DNA from: Teratosphaeria epicoccoides
Lineage: Eukaryota > Ascomycota > Dothideomycetes > Mycosphaerellales > Teratosphaeriaceae
NCBI GenBank assembly: GCA_021401465.1
Contig: JADDMT010000040.1
Span: 186,001-250,000, forward strand
Length of the DNA stretch: 64,000 nt
Direction of reading: 5' to 3'
Below, in pieces: positions 20,471 to 31,399 of the stretch; position 1 is the stretch's first letter; every line of letters begins with the position of its first letter. Under the pieces are notes generated by a model, which was not told the origin of the DNA, did not search any database, and was given only the letters and a program-made list of their open reading frames with translations. A program made the position numbers and the translations under genes.

Positions 20471-23266
20471 ATGGCTGCTGGGATGCAATTCACAGACAGG
20501 GCCACCCAGGCATTAGGTGATGCTCAAGAACTTGCACAGCAATATTCACACTCACAACTTCTGCCATTGCACCTGGCACTGGCCCTCTACGATCCAGCCC
20601 CAGACCAGTCGAAAGATCAGCAGACGAACAATGCACACGCATCACATTCTGCTGCATCTGCACCACTCTTCAAGCAAGTCGTGGAGCGGGCTCATGGCGA
20701 TCCGCAGCTCATGGACAGAGCACTCAAGAAGGCTCTTGTCCGCTTACCTAGCCAGGATCCACCACCCGAGCAAGTCAGCGTATCCCCAGCTTTCAGCAAA
20801 ATTCTACGCGCTGCGAACGAGCTCTCGAAGACGCAGAAAGATAGCTACATTGCAGTCGACCACCTGATTCAATGCCTGGTTCAGGACTCATCGGTGCAGG
20901 CTTGCTTGAAGGAAGCCAACATTCCAAACACCAAGCTGGTCGACTCGGCCATCCAGCAGATTCGTGGTACCAAGCGAGTTGACAGCAAGACGGCGGATGC
21001 AGAGGAGGAGAGCGAGAATCTCAAGAAATTCACCATTGACATGACGGCCATGGCGAGAGAAGGCAAGATTGACCCAGTCATTGGTCGTGAAGAGGAGATC
21101 AGGCGAGTCATCAGAATCCTGTCAAGACGGACAAAGAACAACCCAGTTTTGATTGGTGAGCCTGGTGTCGGCAAGACGACCGTCGTCGAAGGTCTGGCAC
21201 TTCGCATCGTTAACGCGGACGTGCCTGCCGGGCTTGCTGCTTGCAAGCTTCTCTCCCTGGACGTCGGTGCACTTGTCGCTGGTTCGAAATACCGAGGAGA
21301 GTTCGAGGAGCGTATGAAGGGGGTGCTCAAGGAGATCGAAGACAGCAAGGACATGATCGTGCTGTTTGTTGACGAGATTCACCTTCTCATGGGCGCTGGT
21401 AGCTCTGGCGAGGGCGGCATGGACGCGGCAAACCTGCTCAAGCCCATGCTGGCTCGTGGACAGCTTCACTGTATCGGTGCTACGACTTTGGCCGAGTACA
21501 GGAAGTACATCGAGAAGGATCAAGCATTCGAACGACGCTTCCAGCAAGTTTTGGTAAAGGAGCCCTCTGTCAGCGAGACGATTTCAATCTTGCGTGGTCT
21601 GAAGGAGAAGTACGAGGTGCACCACGGTGTTACGATTCTGGATGGTGCCATCGTATCTGCAGCAACACTCGCTGCGCGCTACCTCACCCAGCGAAGGTTG
21701 CCCGACTCGGCCGTCGACTTGATTGATGAAGCTGCTGCAGCAGTTCGCGTAGCTCGCGAGTCACAGCCGGAAGTTCTTGACAACATGGAGCGTAAGCTGC
21801 GCCAACTTGAGATTGAGATCCACGCTCTTGACCGTGAGAAAGACGAGGCTTCCAAGACGAGGCTGAGGGAGGCTCGCGCCGAGAAGGCGAATGTTGAGGA
21901 GGAGCTCAAGCCGTTGAGAGAGAAGTACGAGAGCGAGAAGGAGAGATCGAGGGAGATCCAGGAGCAGAAGATTAAGCTTGACCAGCTCAAGGTCAAGCAG
22001 CAAGAGGCCGAGCGTACAAGAGATCTGCAGACTGCTTCTGATCTCAAGTACTACGCCATTCCCGACGTGGAAGCTCGCATTGAGCAGCTGGAGCATCAGA
22101 AGAAGATCCAAGAGCAGGAGGACCTGGCTCGTCGCGGCACCGATGGCGAGGCGCTAATTACGGACGCTGTTGGTCCTGACCAGATCAACGAGATTGTCGC
22201 TCGCTGGACCGGCATCCCTGTCACTAAGCTCAGGACGACTGAGAAGGACAAGCTGCTGCAGATGGAGAAGGTGCTCAGTGCGCAGGTCGTTGGTCAGAAG
22301 GAGGCTGTCACGGCTGTTGCCAATGCAATCAGGCTACAGCGTTCTGGGCTGAGCAACCCTGGGCAACCGCCGTCGTTCTTGTTTTGCGGTCCGTCCGGTA
22401 CCGGTAAGACTCTGCTCACCAAGGCATTGGCAGAGTTTCTCTTCGACGACCCGAAAGCCATGATTCGATTCGACATGTCAGAATACCAGGAGCGCCACTC
22501 GCTTTCCCGCATGATCGGCGCACCACCGGGCTACGTCGGACACGATGCTGGTGGCCAGCTCACTGAGGCACTCCGTCGCAGGCCTTTCAGCATCTTGCTT
22601 TTCGATGAGGTGGAAAAGGCTGCCAAGGAAGTGCTCACTGTCATGCTTCAGCTCATGGACGACGGTCGCATCACCGATGGTCAAGGCCGAATCATCGATG
22701 CTCGTAACTGCATCGTCGTCATGACTTCCAACCTTGGCGCCGAATACCTCAGCCGTGCTAACGCGCCAGATGGCAGAATCGACCCGACGACAAAGGAGCT
22801 GGTCATGACTTCCCTACGCAACTACTTCCTGCCTGAGTTCCTCAATCGTATCAGTAGCATTGTCATCTTCAACCGTCTCAGCAAGAAGGAGATCAGGAAG
22901 ATTGTTGATGTGCGGCTTGAGGAAATCCAGAAGAGGCTGTTTAGCAACGGCAGAAACGTCAAGATACAGCTCAGCGATGCGGTCAAGGACTACCTTGGCT
23001 CTGCTGGCTACAGCCCAGCATACGGCGCTCGTCCACTACAGAGACTCATCGAGAAGGAGGTGCTCAACAGACTCGCTGTCCTCATTCTGAGAGGTTCTGT
23101 CAAGGATGGTGAGGTTGCCAGGGTCGTGCTCGAGGATGGGCACATCGTCGTCCTGCCGAACCATGGCGAGTCTGACGAAGAAGATGGCGACGAGGAGATG
23201 TGGGATGAGGAGGATGCTGTGGAGGAGTTGAATGACGGTCGTGGCGACATGGATCTTTATGACTGA
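20471..23266 (+). CDS. hsp104: Heat shock protein HSP104 (ClpB-type disaggregase)
   Basis: Single exon, 931 residues. It forms a hexameric AAA+ machine that threads aggregated protein through its pore, working with Hsp70/Hsp40 in the cytosol and nucleus. Domains: Clp N-domain (1-165) with a His/Ala/Ser-rich insertion at about 45-65; AAA1 with Walker A 'GEPGVGKTT' (about 229-237) and Walker B 'VLFVDEIH' (about 297); a coiled-coil middle domain rich in Glu/Lys (about 430-545); AAA2 with Walker A 'GPSGTGKT' (about 640-647), pore loop 'GYVGHDAGG' and sensor 'GARPLQR'. No mitochondrial presequence is visible, so this is the HSP104 rather than the HSP78 type. The tail is very acidic and ends DMDLYD, where budding yeast has a DDLD ending that binds TPR co-chaperones. 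Confidence 0.97.
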   Translation: MAAGMQFTDRATQALGDAQELAQQYSHSQLLPLHLALALYDPAPDQSKDQQTNNAHASHSAASAPLFKQVVERAHGDPQLMDRALKKALVRLPSQDPPPEQVSVSPAFSKILRAANELSKTQKDSYIAVDHLIQCLVQDSSVQACLKEANIPNTKLVDSAIQQIRGTKRVDSKTADAEEESENLKKFTIDMTAMAREGKIDPVIGREEEIRRVIRILSRRTKNNPVLIGEPGVGKTTVVEGLALRIVNADVPAGLAACKLLSLDVGALVAGSKYRGEFEERMKGVLKEIEDSKDMIVLFVDEIHLLMGAGSSGEGGMDAANLLKPMLARGQLHCIGATTLAEYRKYIEKDQAFERRFQQVLVKEPSVSETISILRGLKEKYEVHHGVTILDGAIVSAATLAARYLTQRRLPDSAVDLIDEAAAAVRVARESQPEVLDNMERKLRQLEIEIHALDREKDEASKTRLREARAEKANVEEELKPLREKYESEKERSREIQEQKIKLDQLKVKQQEAERTRDLQTASDLKYYAIPDVEARIEQLEHQKKIQEQEDLARRGTDGEALITDAVGPDQINEIVARWTGIPVTKLRTTEKDKLLQMEKVLSAQVVGQKEAVTAVANAIRLQRSGLSNPGQPPSFLFCGPSGTGKTLLTKALAEFLFDDPKAMIRFDMSEYQERHSLSRMIGAPPGYVGHDAGGQLTEALRRRPFSILLFDEVEKAAKEVLTVMLQLMDDGRITDGQGRIIDARNCIVVMTSNLGAEYLSRANAPDGRIDPTTKELVMTSLRNYFLPEFLNRISSIVIFNRLSKKEIRKIVDVRLEEIQKRLFSNGRNVKIQLSDAVKDYLGSAGYSPAYGARPLQRLIEKEVLNRLAVLILRGSVKDGEVARVVLEDGHIVVLPNHGESDEEDGDEEMWDEEDAVEELNDGRGDMDLYD

Positions 23267-23604
23267 TAAATGGGCTAAAAGCATGTCTTGGGGCATTGGT
23301 ATGGGTTCATGAGGGACGATTTACGGAATTTTCACAGCGTTCAAGCGAGACCGGGGCGTTAGCAAGGAATCCGCAAAGATGGGCAGATGGTGCAGAACTG
23401 GCAGTTGCTAATATGTAGAGCTTGTAGCTCAGACGAGACAAGTTCTACCAAATGTGGTCAGTAACATTCGACATACTCTGCCGTTGCTGTTGTTAGAAAG
23501 ATGCTGCATGCTTGCCAACATTATGCCTCCACACAAGGCCCGTAGCACTGTAAAGGCAGTATTTGGATGCGAAGGAGTTCTGGAGACATAATACGGATAC
23601 CCCA
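23267..23604. other. Intergenic, convergent 3' regions
   Basis: This lies between HSP104 (+) and the Pac4-like gene (-). No gene is seen. Confidence 0.5.
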
Positions 23605-24112
23605 TCAAAAGGTCTGCTGCTTCTTCACCGCTGTGGTGACCACATCCACAATCGCCCGAAACGCCTCCATCTCCTCATCCACCGTCCCGCCACCCGCAGA
23701 ATCCCTCAAACTGATGCCTCCGCCGACGTAGCATAGCTTACTCGTCCGCCTCACAAGCACTTTGGCCAGCCTTGTCGCGAAGTCTTGTGACGACGGCGAC
23801 ACGTAGAGTGGTGTGCTCATTGGTTGGGATGGATTGTGACGCTAGATATTGGTCAGTATAAATTGGGAGGTCAAGGGCGAGGGAGGGCGGTACGTCTGGC
23901 ATGGCGTAGATCAGGGTGCCTAGTGGTACTGAGGCGTTTGAGCCGGCGTCGACGCTGGCGCTTGCGAGGAAGAGGAGGAGGCTTGTTGTTAGGATTGTGA
24001 GGTGGAGGTGGATTTTGGTGCTGGGGTTTGAGGGAAGGGTGAGGGTGAGTTCGAGGGGTTTGGATGGGTGGCGGGTGCCGTTTGGGATTGTGGTTGAATC
24101 GTTTGTAGGCAT
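23605..24112 (-). CDS. Proteasome assembly chaperone 4-like protein
   Basis: Two exons (24112-23894, 23841-23605), 151 residues. The intron 23842-23893 (GTACCG...ATCTAG) joins 'TLIYAMPD' to 'RHNPSQPMSTPLYV' in phase. The fold signature fits PAC4/Poc4: 'LHLTILTTSLLLFL', 'LGTLIYAMPD', 'DFATRLAKVLVRRTSKLCYV', 'GGGISLRD'. In budding yeast Poc3/Poc4 assist early alpha-ring assembly of the 20S proteasome, and the same role is expected here. The start at 24112 (MPTNDST) lies just before the conserved strand region. The longer frame from 24238 adds 42 polar residues and would leave only 94 bp to the divergent methyltransferase start. The family call is fairly good for so short a protein. Confidence 0.75.
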
Positions 24113-24332
24113 CTTGGTTGATGGTGTATTGCGATGATGGTTTCGAATGTGTTCGTATGGCGACGACGATGAGGTGGATCGTGGCTGAGTAGCTTGGAGA
24201 ACCTCTAGCAGCATTTCTTGGAACACGATCTGCAGCATTCTTTTGACGGTAACTCCTTCTTAGCTTCTTCTCCTTCAACGCCGCACGAAGCAGCAGTCCG
24301 CACCACTTGGACAGTGGAACAGATCAGGCACG
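24113..24332. promoter_or_regulatory. Bidirectional promoter, Pac4-like/carnosine methyltransferase-like
   Basis: 220 bp separate the two divergent start codons. I see no named motif. Confidence 0.4.
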
Positions 24333-25692
24333 ATGAGCTCGAGGGATGCGTCGCTGAGTGGGCATGATCAAAATGGCTTTGACTCAATGGCCGACCCAGA
24401 AGAGCGCCGCGTACTTGACGCAGCGTTAGACTCGCTCAGGTAGGTGTGATCAATGCATTTCATTCGTTCCTTTCCAGAATCTACTCCACAGCACAATGAT
24501 AGCACAGGTCTCATGCTTCTCTTGACATAGGCAGTACCGGCAGGCCGCGCACTACAACATCACCCATCTCCGGCGACAGGCTTTCTACTCGCTGCCCACA
24601 GCGCACATGGAGATTTTGTCTGAGCCGCCCTTCTCTTTGCCCAAAACGTTTGACGCGGTCGACGGAGCAATTGATGCGAATGCTGAGCTAGCAGAAGCAA
24701 TTCTTGCCGCCGGACTTCCAGCATTTGGTATCGATGACAAGGACGTCTCCTGGCATGGCCAAGCTACTCCAACCGACATGGACAAAGCACGATCTACACT
24801 TCGGCAATTCTACCGCGACTGGAGCGCTGAGGCCGAATCTGAGAGATTCGCGTCTTACGAGCCCATCTACAAGGCACTTGAAGGGTATCTACCTGCCATC
24901 GACCCGCCGCAACGACATCAGCAAAGTCTCCTGATACCAGGAGCTGGTCTTGGACGGCTTGTCATTGAGCTTTGCTCCAAAGGCTACACTGTAGAGGGAA
25001 ATGAGATCTCGTATCACCAGCTTCTCGCCTCAAACTACATTTTGAACTCCACGCGGCAAGCTGGCCAGCATGAACTCTATCCATGGGCACTAGCTTTCTC
25101 CGACCACTTGACAAGAGCCAACCAGCTCCAATCCGTCGCTGTGCCAGATATACATCCCGGTACATACTTAGAGACCAAGTCACATGACATGCAATCGGAA
25201 GTGCACTGCAGCGACCGGCTGTCAATGTCGGCAGGCGACTTCTGCGAGATCTACCGACGGGAAGACAACAAGGACAACTTCCATGCAGTCGTCACGTGCT
25301 TCTTTGTAGATACAGCGCCAAACTTTCTGCGATATCTGGAAACGATCAAGAACTGTCTCGGGCCGGGAGGGCTCTGGGTAAACCTAGGTCCACTACTTTG
25401 GCATTTTGAAGCGGCGCCTACGCCGGCGGAGCTGGAAAGAAAACGACAGCAAAATGGCGGCCATTCAGAACGTCAGACAGTAACGAATGGCTCGACTTCA
25501 CATACAGGCATCGGAGAGCCAGGGTCGGTCGAGCTGTCGAACGATGAGGTTCTTGCACTTGTGCAGCGAATGGGGTTCGAGCTGCTCGAGCATCAACAAG
25601 CGCCAGCTGGCTTAGCTGGCTATATTCAAGATCCACATAGTATGCTGCAGAACAGCTACAGGCCAAGCTTCTGGGTGGCCAAGCTCAAATGA
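24333..25692 (+). CDS. Carnosine N-methyltransferase-like protein (N2227 family)
   Basis: Two exons (24333-24439, 24531-25692), 422 residues. The intron 24440-24530 starts GTAGGT and ends ACATAG; it joins the N-terminal 'DPEERRVLDAALDSL' to 'RQYRQAAHYN'. The S-adenosylmethionine site is 'LLIPGAGLGRLVIEL' (about 171-185). Family features continue: 'GNEISYHQLLASNYILN', 'VVTCFFVDTAPNFLRYL', 'NCLGPGGLWVNLGPLLWHF' and a C-terminal 'SFWVAKLK'. In animals CARNMT1 makes anserine from carnosine. The fungal members are conserved, but their physiological substrate is not something I can state. It is divergently paired with the Pac4-like gene and runs convergently with the AP endonuclease gene, only 78 bp apart at the 3' ends. 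Confidence 0.88.
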
Positions 25693-25770
25693 GACACTAA
25701 TGACAGCGCCACAGGCAAGAAGCATGATAAGTCTCAATTTATAACTATGTCGGCATATACGCCAGAGGTC

Positions 25771-26897
25771 TCACAAGGCAGCAGCCTGCGGTAAGCCCGT
25801 GCTTGGCACATCGAACACAAACCGTGCATAGATCGGAACATGATCTGACGGTCCCCTTTCCGCAACGCTTTCATACATTCCAGCTTCTTTAATATTCTTC
25901 TCGAGTTTCCGCGAAGTCAGAATCAGGTCGACCCGATCACAACTCTCGCCAAATTCGCGAGTTCTCGGGTAGTATCTGGCGAATGTTTACAATCAGCCTG
26001 ACCGGAAGGAAGCAATGAGCCTGGTGTCACTCACGAGAATCCCTTTACATCCGGATGCAGATGTCTAAAAGTGTCGACCATACCGACCCCCGTTTCAGAG
26101 CTCAAGAAGCGCGCCTCAAAGTCACGCCGATTCTCACAGTGCATTGCTGGAAATGTCCTGAGGTTTGGATGACCATCTATCGGCGCTCGAGCTATGTTCA
26201 GATCGCCTGCAAGAATGACCTGAAAACCTTGGGCCTCCAAATGTCGGCATTCTGTCTGCAGTGACTCATGCACCTTCCGCTTCCGATCATGCCTAGTGCC
26301 GACCGCAACTCCAGTCGAAGGATCCTTGTAAAGATTGTCAGTTCCGTTGACAGCGTATATGTTGAATATCGCCAATCGAGGCAGACCGTTCGAGGCTTTG
26401 GTCTCCGTGACGAGAAATCGACCTTCAACGTCCCAGTCCACTTCCCGCACGCGTTCGACGCAGCAGTCCAGGAAGTCCTTGCGGATGATGCTACTGACGC
26501 CGTAGACCTTACGTCCGAAACCACGAGCATTGAATTTGTCTGACGGCAAGCAGACATGTGCGCCGTAGTCAGGTTCCTGGCTTCCATTTTCACGTCGGAC
26601 TGCTTTCTCGAGCGCTCGTATAGTTGCACGATCTTCCGGGCTCAGTTTGATCTCTTGGAGAAAAAGCAGCTGTGGGAAGTCATGTCGCCGCAAGAAGTCA
26701 CGGAGAGAAACAGGTGGTTGGTCATCGGATTTCTCCTTACCCTGAGCTTTGAAGAAGGAAGTGATGGAAGGCTGCAGGAATGACGCGATGCCATTGACGT
26801 TCCAGGAGATTATGCTCAAGTTCTTCTGCCCGGGCGTGACTGCGTTGCCCGATCCAGACACCCTTCTGCGTTTCGATGGTGGTGGTGAGATCGACAT
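25771..26897 (-). CDS. AP endonuclease, ExoIII/APE1 family
   Basis: Two exons (26897-26035, 25975-25771), 355 residues. The intron 25976-26034 starts GTGAGT and ends CGCCAG. It joins 'PDVKGFS' to 'YYPRTREFGESCDRVDLIL'; without it the last catalytic segments are lost. The endonuclease/exonuclease/phosphatase fold is clear: 'ISWNVNGI', metal-binding Glu in 'LQEIKL' (about 80-85), 'GDLNIAR' (about 231), 'DRVDLIL' and the catalytic 'SDHVPI' (about 332). These enzymes cut the backbone 5' to abasic sites in base-excision repair. There is no C-terminal GRF zinc finger, so it is the short ExoIII/APE1 type rather than APN2. The N-terminus (PPSKRRRVSG) carries a basic cluster that could act as a nuclear signal. 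Confidence 0.88.
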
Positions 26898-29075
26898 TGA
26901 GCTCCCTGGCGAGGAATTTCTGGAAGCTTCTCGGCTGCGTCTGATATAACAGGGATAATGCTCGCTCTTGAATCAAGTCGCTTCAGAACATATTGTATGT
27001 TCAGGGGAAACCGAATGCGTCCTTTTGGCAACATCAGTACTGCTTCGTCAAGCCTCTGGAGAGGCCATCCACATCAATGGTCTCACGATCGGACGCGAAA
27101 GAAATGGTATCGGCCCGCGAAAGATTCCGAGGAAATGCGCTAGGTCCGAAAGGTGGAATCCTAGCTCAGAACAAACTCCACCGTCGACGATGTCATATAC
27201 TTCATCCTGGACCATCTACTGACGAGTAAAGCATTGTTGTGTGATAAGCAGGACTGCCTGACTTGGTTCGGAGGAGACACGAGCCAAAGCCCGGGGCTGA
27301 GAGTCATGTTCTGGACCACTTGATCGACACGTCGTCTCAGCCACGACGATCTGCTGGCTGCCCAACACAGACGTCAAAGCGGGAAGTGAGACGCGAATGG
27401 AATCGCCTGGGACGCGCTCACTCACCTGCGCCACGGATACGAGCCGTTTCTCATGGACAGGAGGACCATTTCGCATGTTCGGTGAAGGTCGGCCGACCAC
27501 AGCATTGTATCGTTCAGTGCGACTTGATTGAACTTCAATGCTGACCTTGCTAGACCTTGTCATCTACTCGAGCAATGTCACGGCATGTTGTAGTGGGTAA
27601 AAGGTCGATCGGTTTTCATGGCTTGACAGGATGCTGCCCCGAGACTGCTAGCCCGTCTGCATACATTCTCATTTTGAGGTCTCCCAGTTCGTCTTCAAAA
27701 AACCACTGGATCGCCAAGCGGAAGTGCGGCCTTGCGTAATCGCAAACTTTAATCAACATACCGCTGCCAAGCGAACCCGCAGATACGGCCAATAGGGTCA
27801 ACGACGTGCCATTTCGGGGCGCTGGATCTCAAATGTAACATGCAGCCCTGCGCCGATCTGTGAGGCGACCGACAGCATGCCTCTCTTGGTACGTCGACTG
27901 GATACTCGACATAGACTGGAGACACTCCCGCGATCCAGCATCTGCTAGGCATAGTGATGAGCTGAAGACTAGCAGAGAGCACCGTTCTTGAAGGCATCGC
28001 TGCTTGGTGTTCGGGGTGCATTTTCCTACGTCGATGTTCATAAAGCCTTCATTGAGAGGGATTTCATTCTTCACGGCATAAACTGAACGAGTAACACAAG
28101 CTTCGCCGCCTTCGACTATCATTGCAGACAGGGAAGCATTTCATGGCTTGCTGTTGGCCAATCACGTCTTTACTGAGCCAGGCTACAGTACCGTGTTCTC
28201 GGGGGCGGTCATGCGATAGGACTCGGCGCATGGGATCGACATGTACCTCACGCAATGCGCAGGAAGTCTGAAGCGCTTGCCGCAATGCAAGCGACTGTCC
28301 AGACCTAGTGGAGCGATCAACGTATGAAATACGCTTCCTCGGAACCTTTGGAACACTGCATTGAGAAATGTCAGGGCCTCATGTGATGTATCTCGATGCT
28401 TATATGGATGCTGAACGCATAAAAGGGAGAGGATCGTCGGAAGATGCTTCTGGACTCTCATGATCACCTCTGCAAACCAACTGGCACAACATGTAGGAGC
28501 CTGATCGGAGCATTGCCCGGGTTCGATGTCTCTCTTGCAGTGCCCCTTGCGAACGGGCGGCTTCACAGAGCGAAGTTGCACTCGTTCGGAAATTGCTCAG
28601 ACAAACATGCAGGCTGAGTATCTCTCCGCAGGTGGCGCTTGTCTGTCCAAGCTGGTGACCTGTTGACGACATGCACATTTTACTCAGCTGCAGACTACAA
28701 TTCAAAGATCTGGCGTCCAGGACAGTGCTGCCAATGAACCGAGAACCTCAGCCGTCGGCATGCCGACAACCACCTCTCAGTTCCCGACCCGTATACAGAG
28801 TTGCCTAGTGTTGGATAAGGTTTTCTAGCTTGGCCGTGGGACACCCACGAATCCTCCGTCTCGCCAGAGGGAACCATGTCTGCGCGCCAGCCAGGCGACG
28901 ATCCTCCATGCGTGGCATCTTCATGACTGTCTTTGTATTTCAGCCCACCCTCACAGATTGCAGCGCTGAACATATATGATCCTTGCTGCGACGTCCTCGA
29001 ACCTACAAGCCTTGTTCACGGCGGTCAATATATATGATATCGTCATCTCTTCCAATGCTTCGTAAAGCTCCCACC
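26898..29075. other. 2.2-kb gap, no gene recognised
   Basis: Several minus-strand open frames of 60-130 codons lie here (27216-27563, 27616-27801, 28183-28581, 28400-28705, 28695-28973). I could not join them into one spliced protein or match any to a family. They could be a degraded gene, an intron-rich unknown gene or chance. The 3' end must contain the promoter of the aminotransferase gene. Confidence 0.35.
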
Positions 29076-30811
29076 ATGGCACCTATCGTGATCAACAATG
29101 GGAGCATTGTTAAGAAGCCAGCTATTTGCGAACAGGCCCCTAACAATAAAAGATCAGAGGCAACGTCCGTCGTGTTCAACAGATCACTGCACCAGGACCC
29201 ATTGATTGTCACCTCTTCGAAAGGCAATTACCTGGTGCTCAGCAATGGCCAGCGCATATTCGATGCAACAGGCGGAGCTGCTGTGGCCTGCTTAGGGCAT
29301 GATAACGAGAGGTACGCATACTGCTTGAGCTAAGGTGATTTGATATTCTAACAGATAGCAGGGTCAGAGCGGCGGTTGTGAGCCAAATGACTGAAGTATC
29401 ATATTGTCATTCTCTACTTTATAGAACCCAGGTAGCCGAAGATCTCGCACGCTTGCTGATCGACACCACGTACGGCGAGATGGCAAGAGTCTTCGTCATC
29501 AGCAGCGGCAGCGAGGCGATGGAAGCGGCTATCAAACTCGCGCGTCAATATCACCTCGAGAAGTCCACGCCTGAGCCGGACCGGACACACTTCATAGCTC
29601 GCCAACAAAGCTATCATGGGACCACATTGGGCGCGCTCGCTGTTGGCGGCCATGTAGCTCGTCGAGCACTGTATGAGCCTATCATGAGCATTAACTCGAG
29701 CCGCGTTAGTCCGTGCTATATCTACCGAGGAGCAGAGACGATCACAGATGAAAGGGCTTATGTGAGGAAATTAGAGGCTGAACTAGACGCAGAGTTTCAG
29801 CGAGTCGGGCCACACAGAATAGCTGCGTTCGTCGCCGAGCCTGTCGTCGGAGCGGCGTTGGGATGTGTTTCAGCTGTGAGCGGCTATTTTCAAGCTGTTA
29901 GAAAGATTTGCGACAAGTATGGTGCGCTGCTTATACTGGACGAGGTGATGTGCGGGATTGGTAGAATTGGTCCAGAGCCCTCAACTCAGTACCCAGAGCC
30001 ATTGCACGCATGGCAAGATCCCCTGGTTGGAATTGTGCCTGACATTATGACGGTGAGCGAAGTAAACGAGACGGCATTCCAAACGGCTTATGCTGATTTC
30101 GACTTGCAGCTGGGCAAAGGTCTAGGTGGTGGCTATATGCCTGTGGCGGCTGCGCTTGCCAATCACAAAGTTGTCGATGCCCTGAAAGCAGGCACCGGTG
30201 CTTTCAGCCATGGTCAGACATATCAGGGGCACCCACTGGCTTGCCGAGCCGCTTTGGAGGTGCAACGTATCATTGCTGAACATGACCTGGTCAACAACGT
30301 CCGTACACAGGGCTCGCTGCTGGGCAAGCTCCTCAAGGAGAAGCTGAGCGAGAATCCGACAGTCGGAGACATCCGAGGCAAAGGCCTGTTTTGGGGCATC
30401 GAGTTCGTCAAGAACAAAGCGACAAAAGAGCCGTTCGATGCTCGAGAAGGCGTTGCATTGGGAGTGCATGAACTCGGTAAGCCACTATCCCACTCTTGGC
30501 GAAAGGGAAAAGCAAGTCACACTGTAACATGCTCACCACACGGCCACCTGATCTGCCATCAAAGCTCTTCCCCTCTCTAGCTTTGGAAGCCACCACAGCC
30601 TTCGTCACTGACAAGACGCCCATCAGGCCTGCAACCGCCCTACAACATCTCTCTGTACCCTGGCAATGGATGTGCAGACGGATACCGAGGCGATCAAATC
30701 CTTCTTGCGCCGGCGTACAACGTCTCCGAAGCAGACGTCCGGCACATCGTGGACACGACGGAGCAGGTGATCAAGCAGTATTTTCGGAGGTATCGGGCCC
30801 AGCTCTTTTGA
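29076..30811 (+). CDS. Class III PLP-dependent aminotransferase
   Basis: Four exons (29076-29311, 29362-30052, 30110-30476, 30627-30811), 492 residues. All introns keep frame: 29312-29361, 30053-30109 (joins 'VPDIMT' to 'LGKGLGGGY') and 30477-30626 (150 bp, joins 'GVHELG' to 'LQPPYNISLYPG'). Class III signatures: PLP phosphate contact 'SSGSEAMEAAIKLARQY', 'SYHGTTLGALAVGG', the Asp of 'LLILDEVMCGIG' and the Schiff-base Lys in 'LGKGLGGGY'. The family includes GABA, ornithine, acetylornithine and beta-alanine/pyruvate aminotransferases; the amino donor cannot be told from sequence. Odd feature: about ten extra residues (GPEPSTQYPEP) sit between 'GIGRI' and 'LHAWQ', where relatives have one or two. 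In-frame Mets at 28983 and 29034 would add a basic N-terminus that could target mitochondria. Confidence 0.85.
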
Positions 30812-31399
30812 ACACACGCTTACAATTGAGTGGGGCATCTTTTTTAAGGAATCGGGACAGACAGGGCTTGGACATCGCGTGGAATTTTTCTTGAGTAGCC
30901 CATTCGAATTGGTAATACGAGGTCGTGACCAAAGCATGCCCAGCCGAGTGGATCTTTTTCGAGCTGGAAAGCCTGGATCAGCACCTCGGGAACCACATAA
31001 GTTGCAGGCGAAATGTAAGGCAGACACATGGATCGACCGCTGATGTGCGGCGAAGTCGGCGGCACGGTTTTGCTGTGGAATCAAACACAGAGCTGCGGGT
31101 TGTGATCGGGACATCTTGCGGCCAGGCTTGCGGTGGGTCGGGGAAGTGCAACAGACACATTCCAGCACCATATGAATCGATTACCATGCGATGTGAGACA
31201 TGTGACAACAAACGAAGTACAACCGTCTCGCACACATCACCCGTCCTGCTTCCCGGACGAAATATATCCATATATGCTACAAGCGAATGCTGGAAACTAG
31301 AATCTTAGGTGTCTCGCTCCTGCCCAAACCACTCCGGTACCATGCAGGACCCATCCCCTCAGCAAAAAGTCATCCGCAACACATATTACAATTACCTCT
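30812..31399. other. Intergenic, convergent 3' regions
   Basis: This lies between the aminotransferase (+) and the SUR2-like gene (-). A minus-strand frame at 30623-31171 overlaps the aminotransferase tail and looks like a shadow. No gene is called. Confidence 0.45.
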
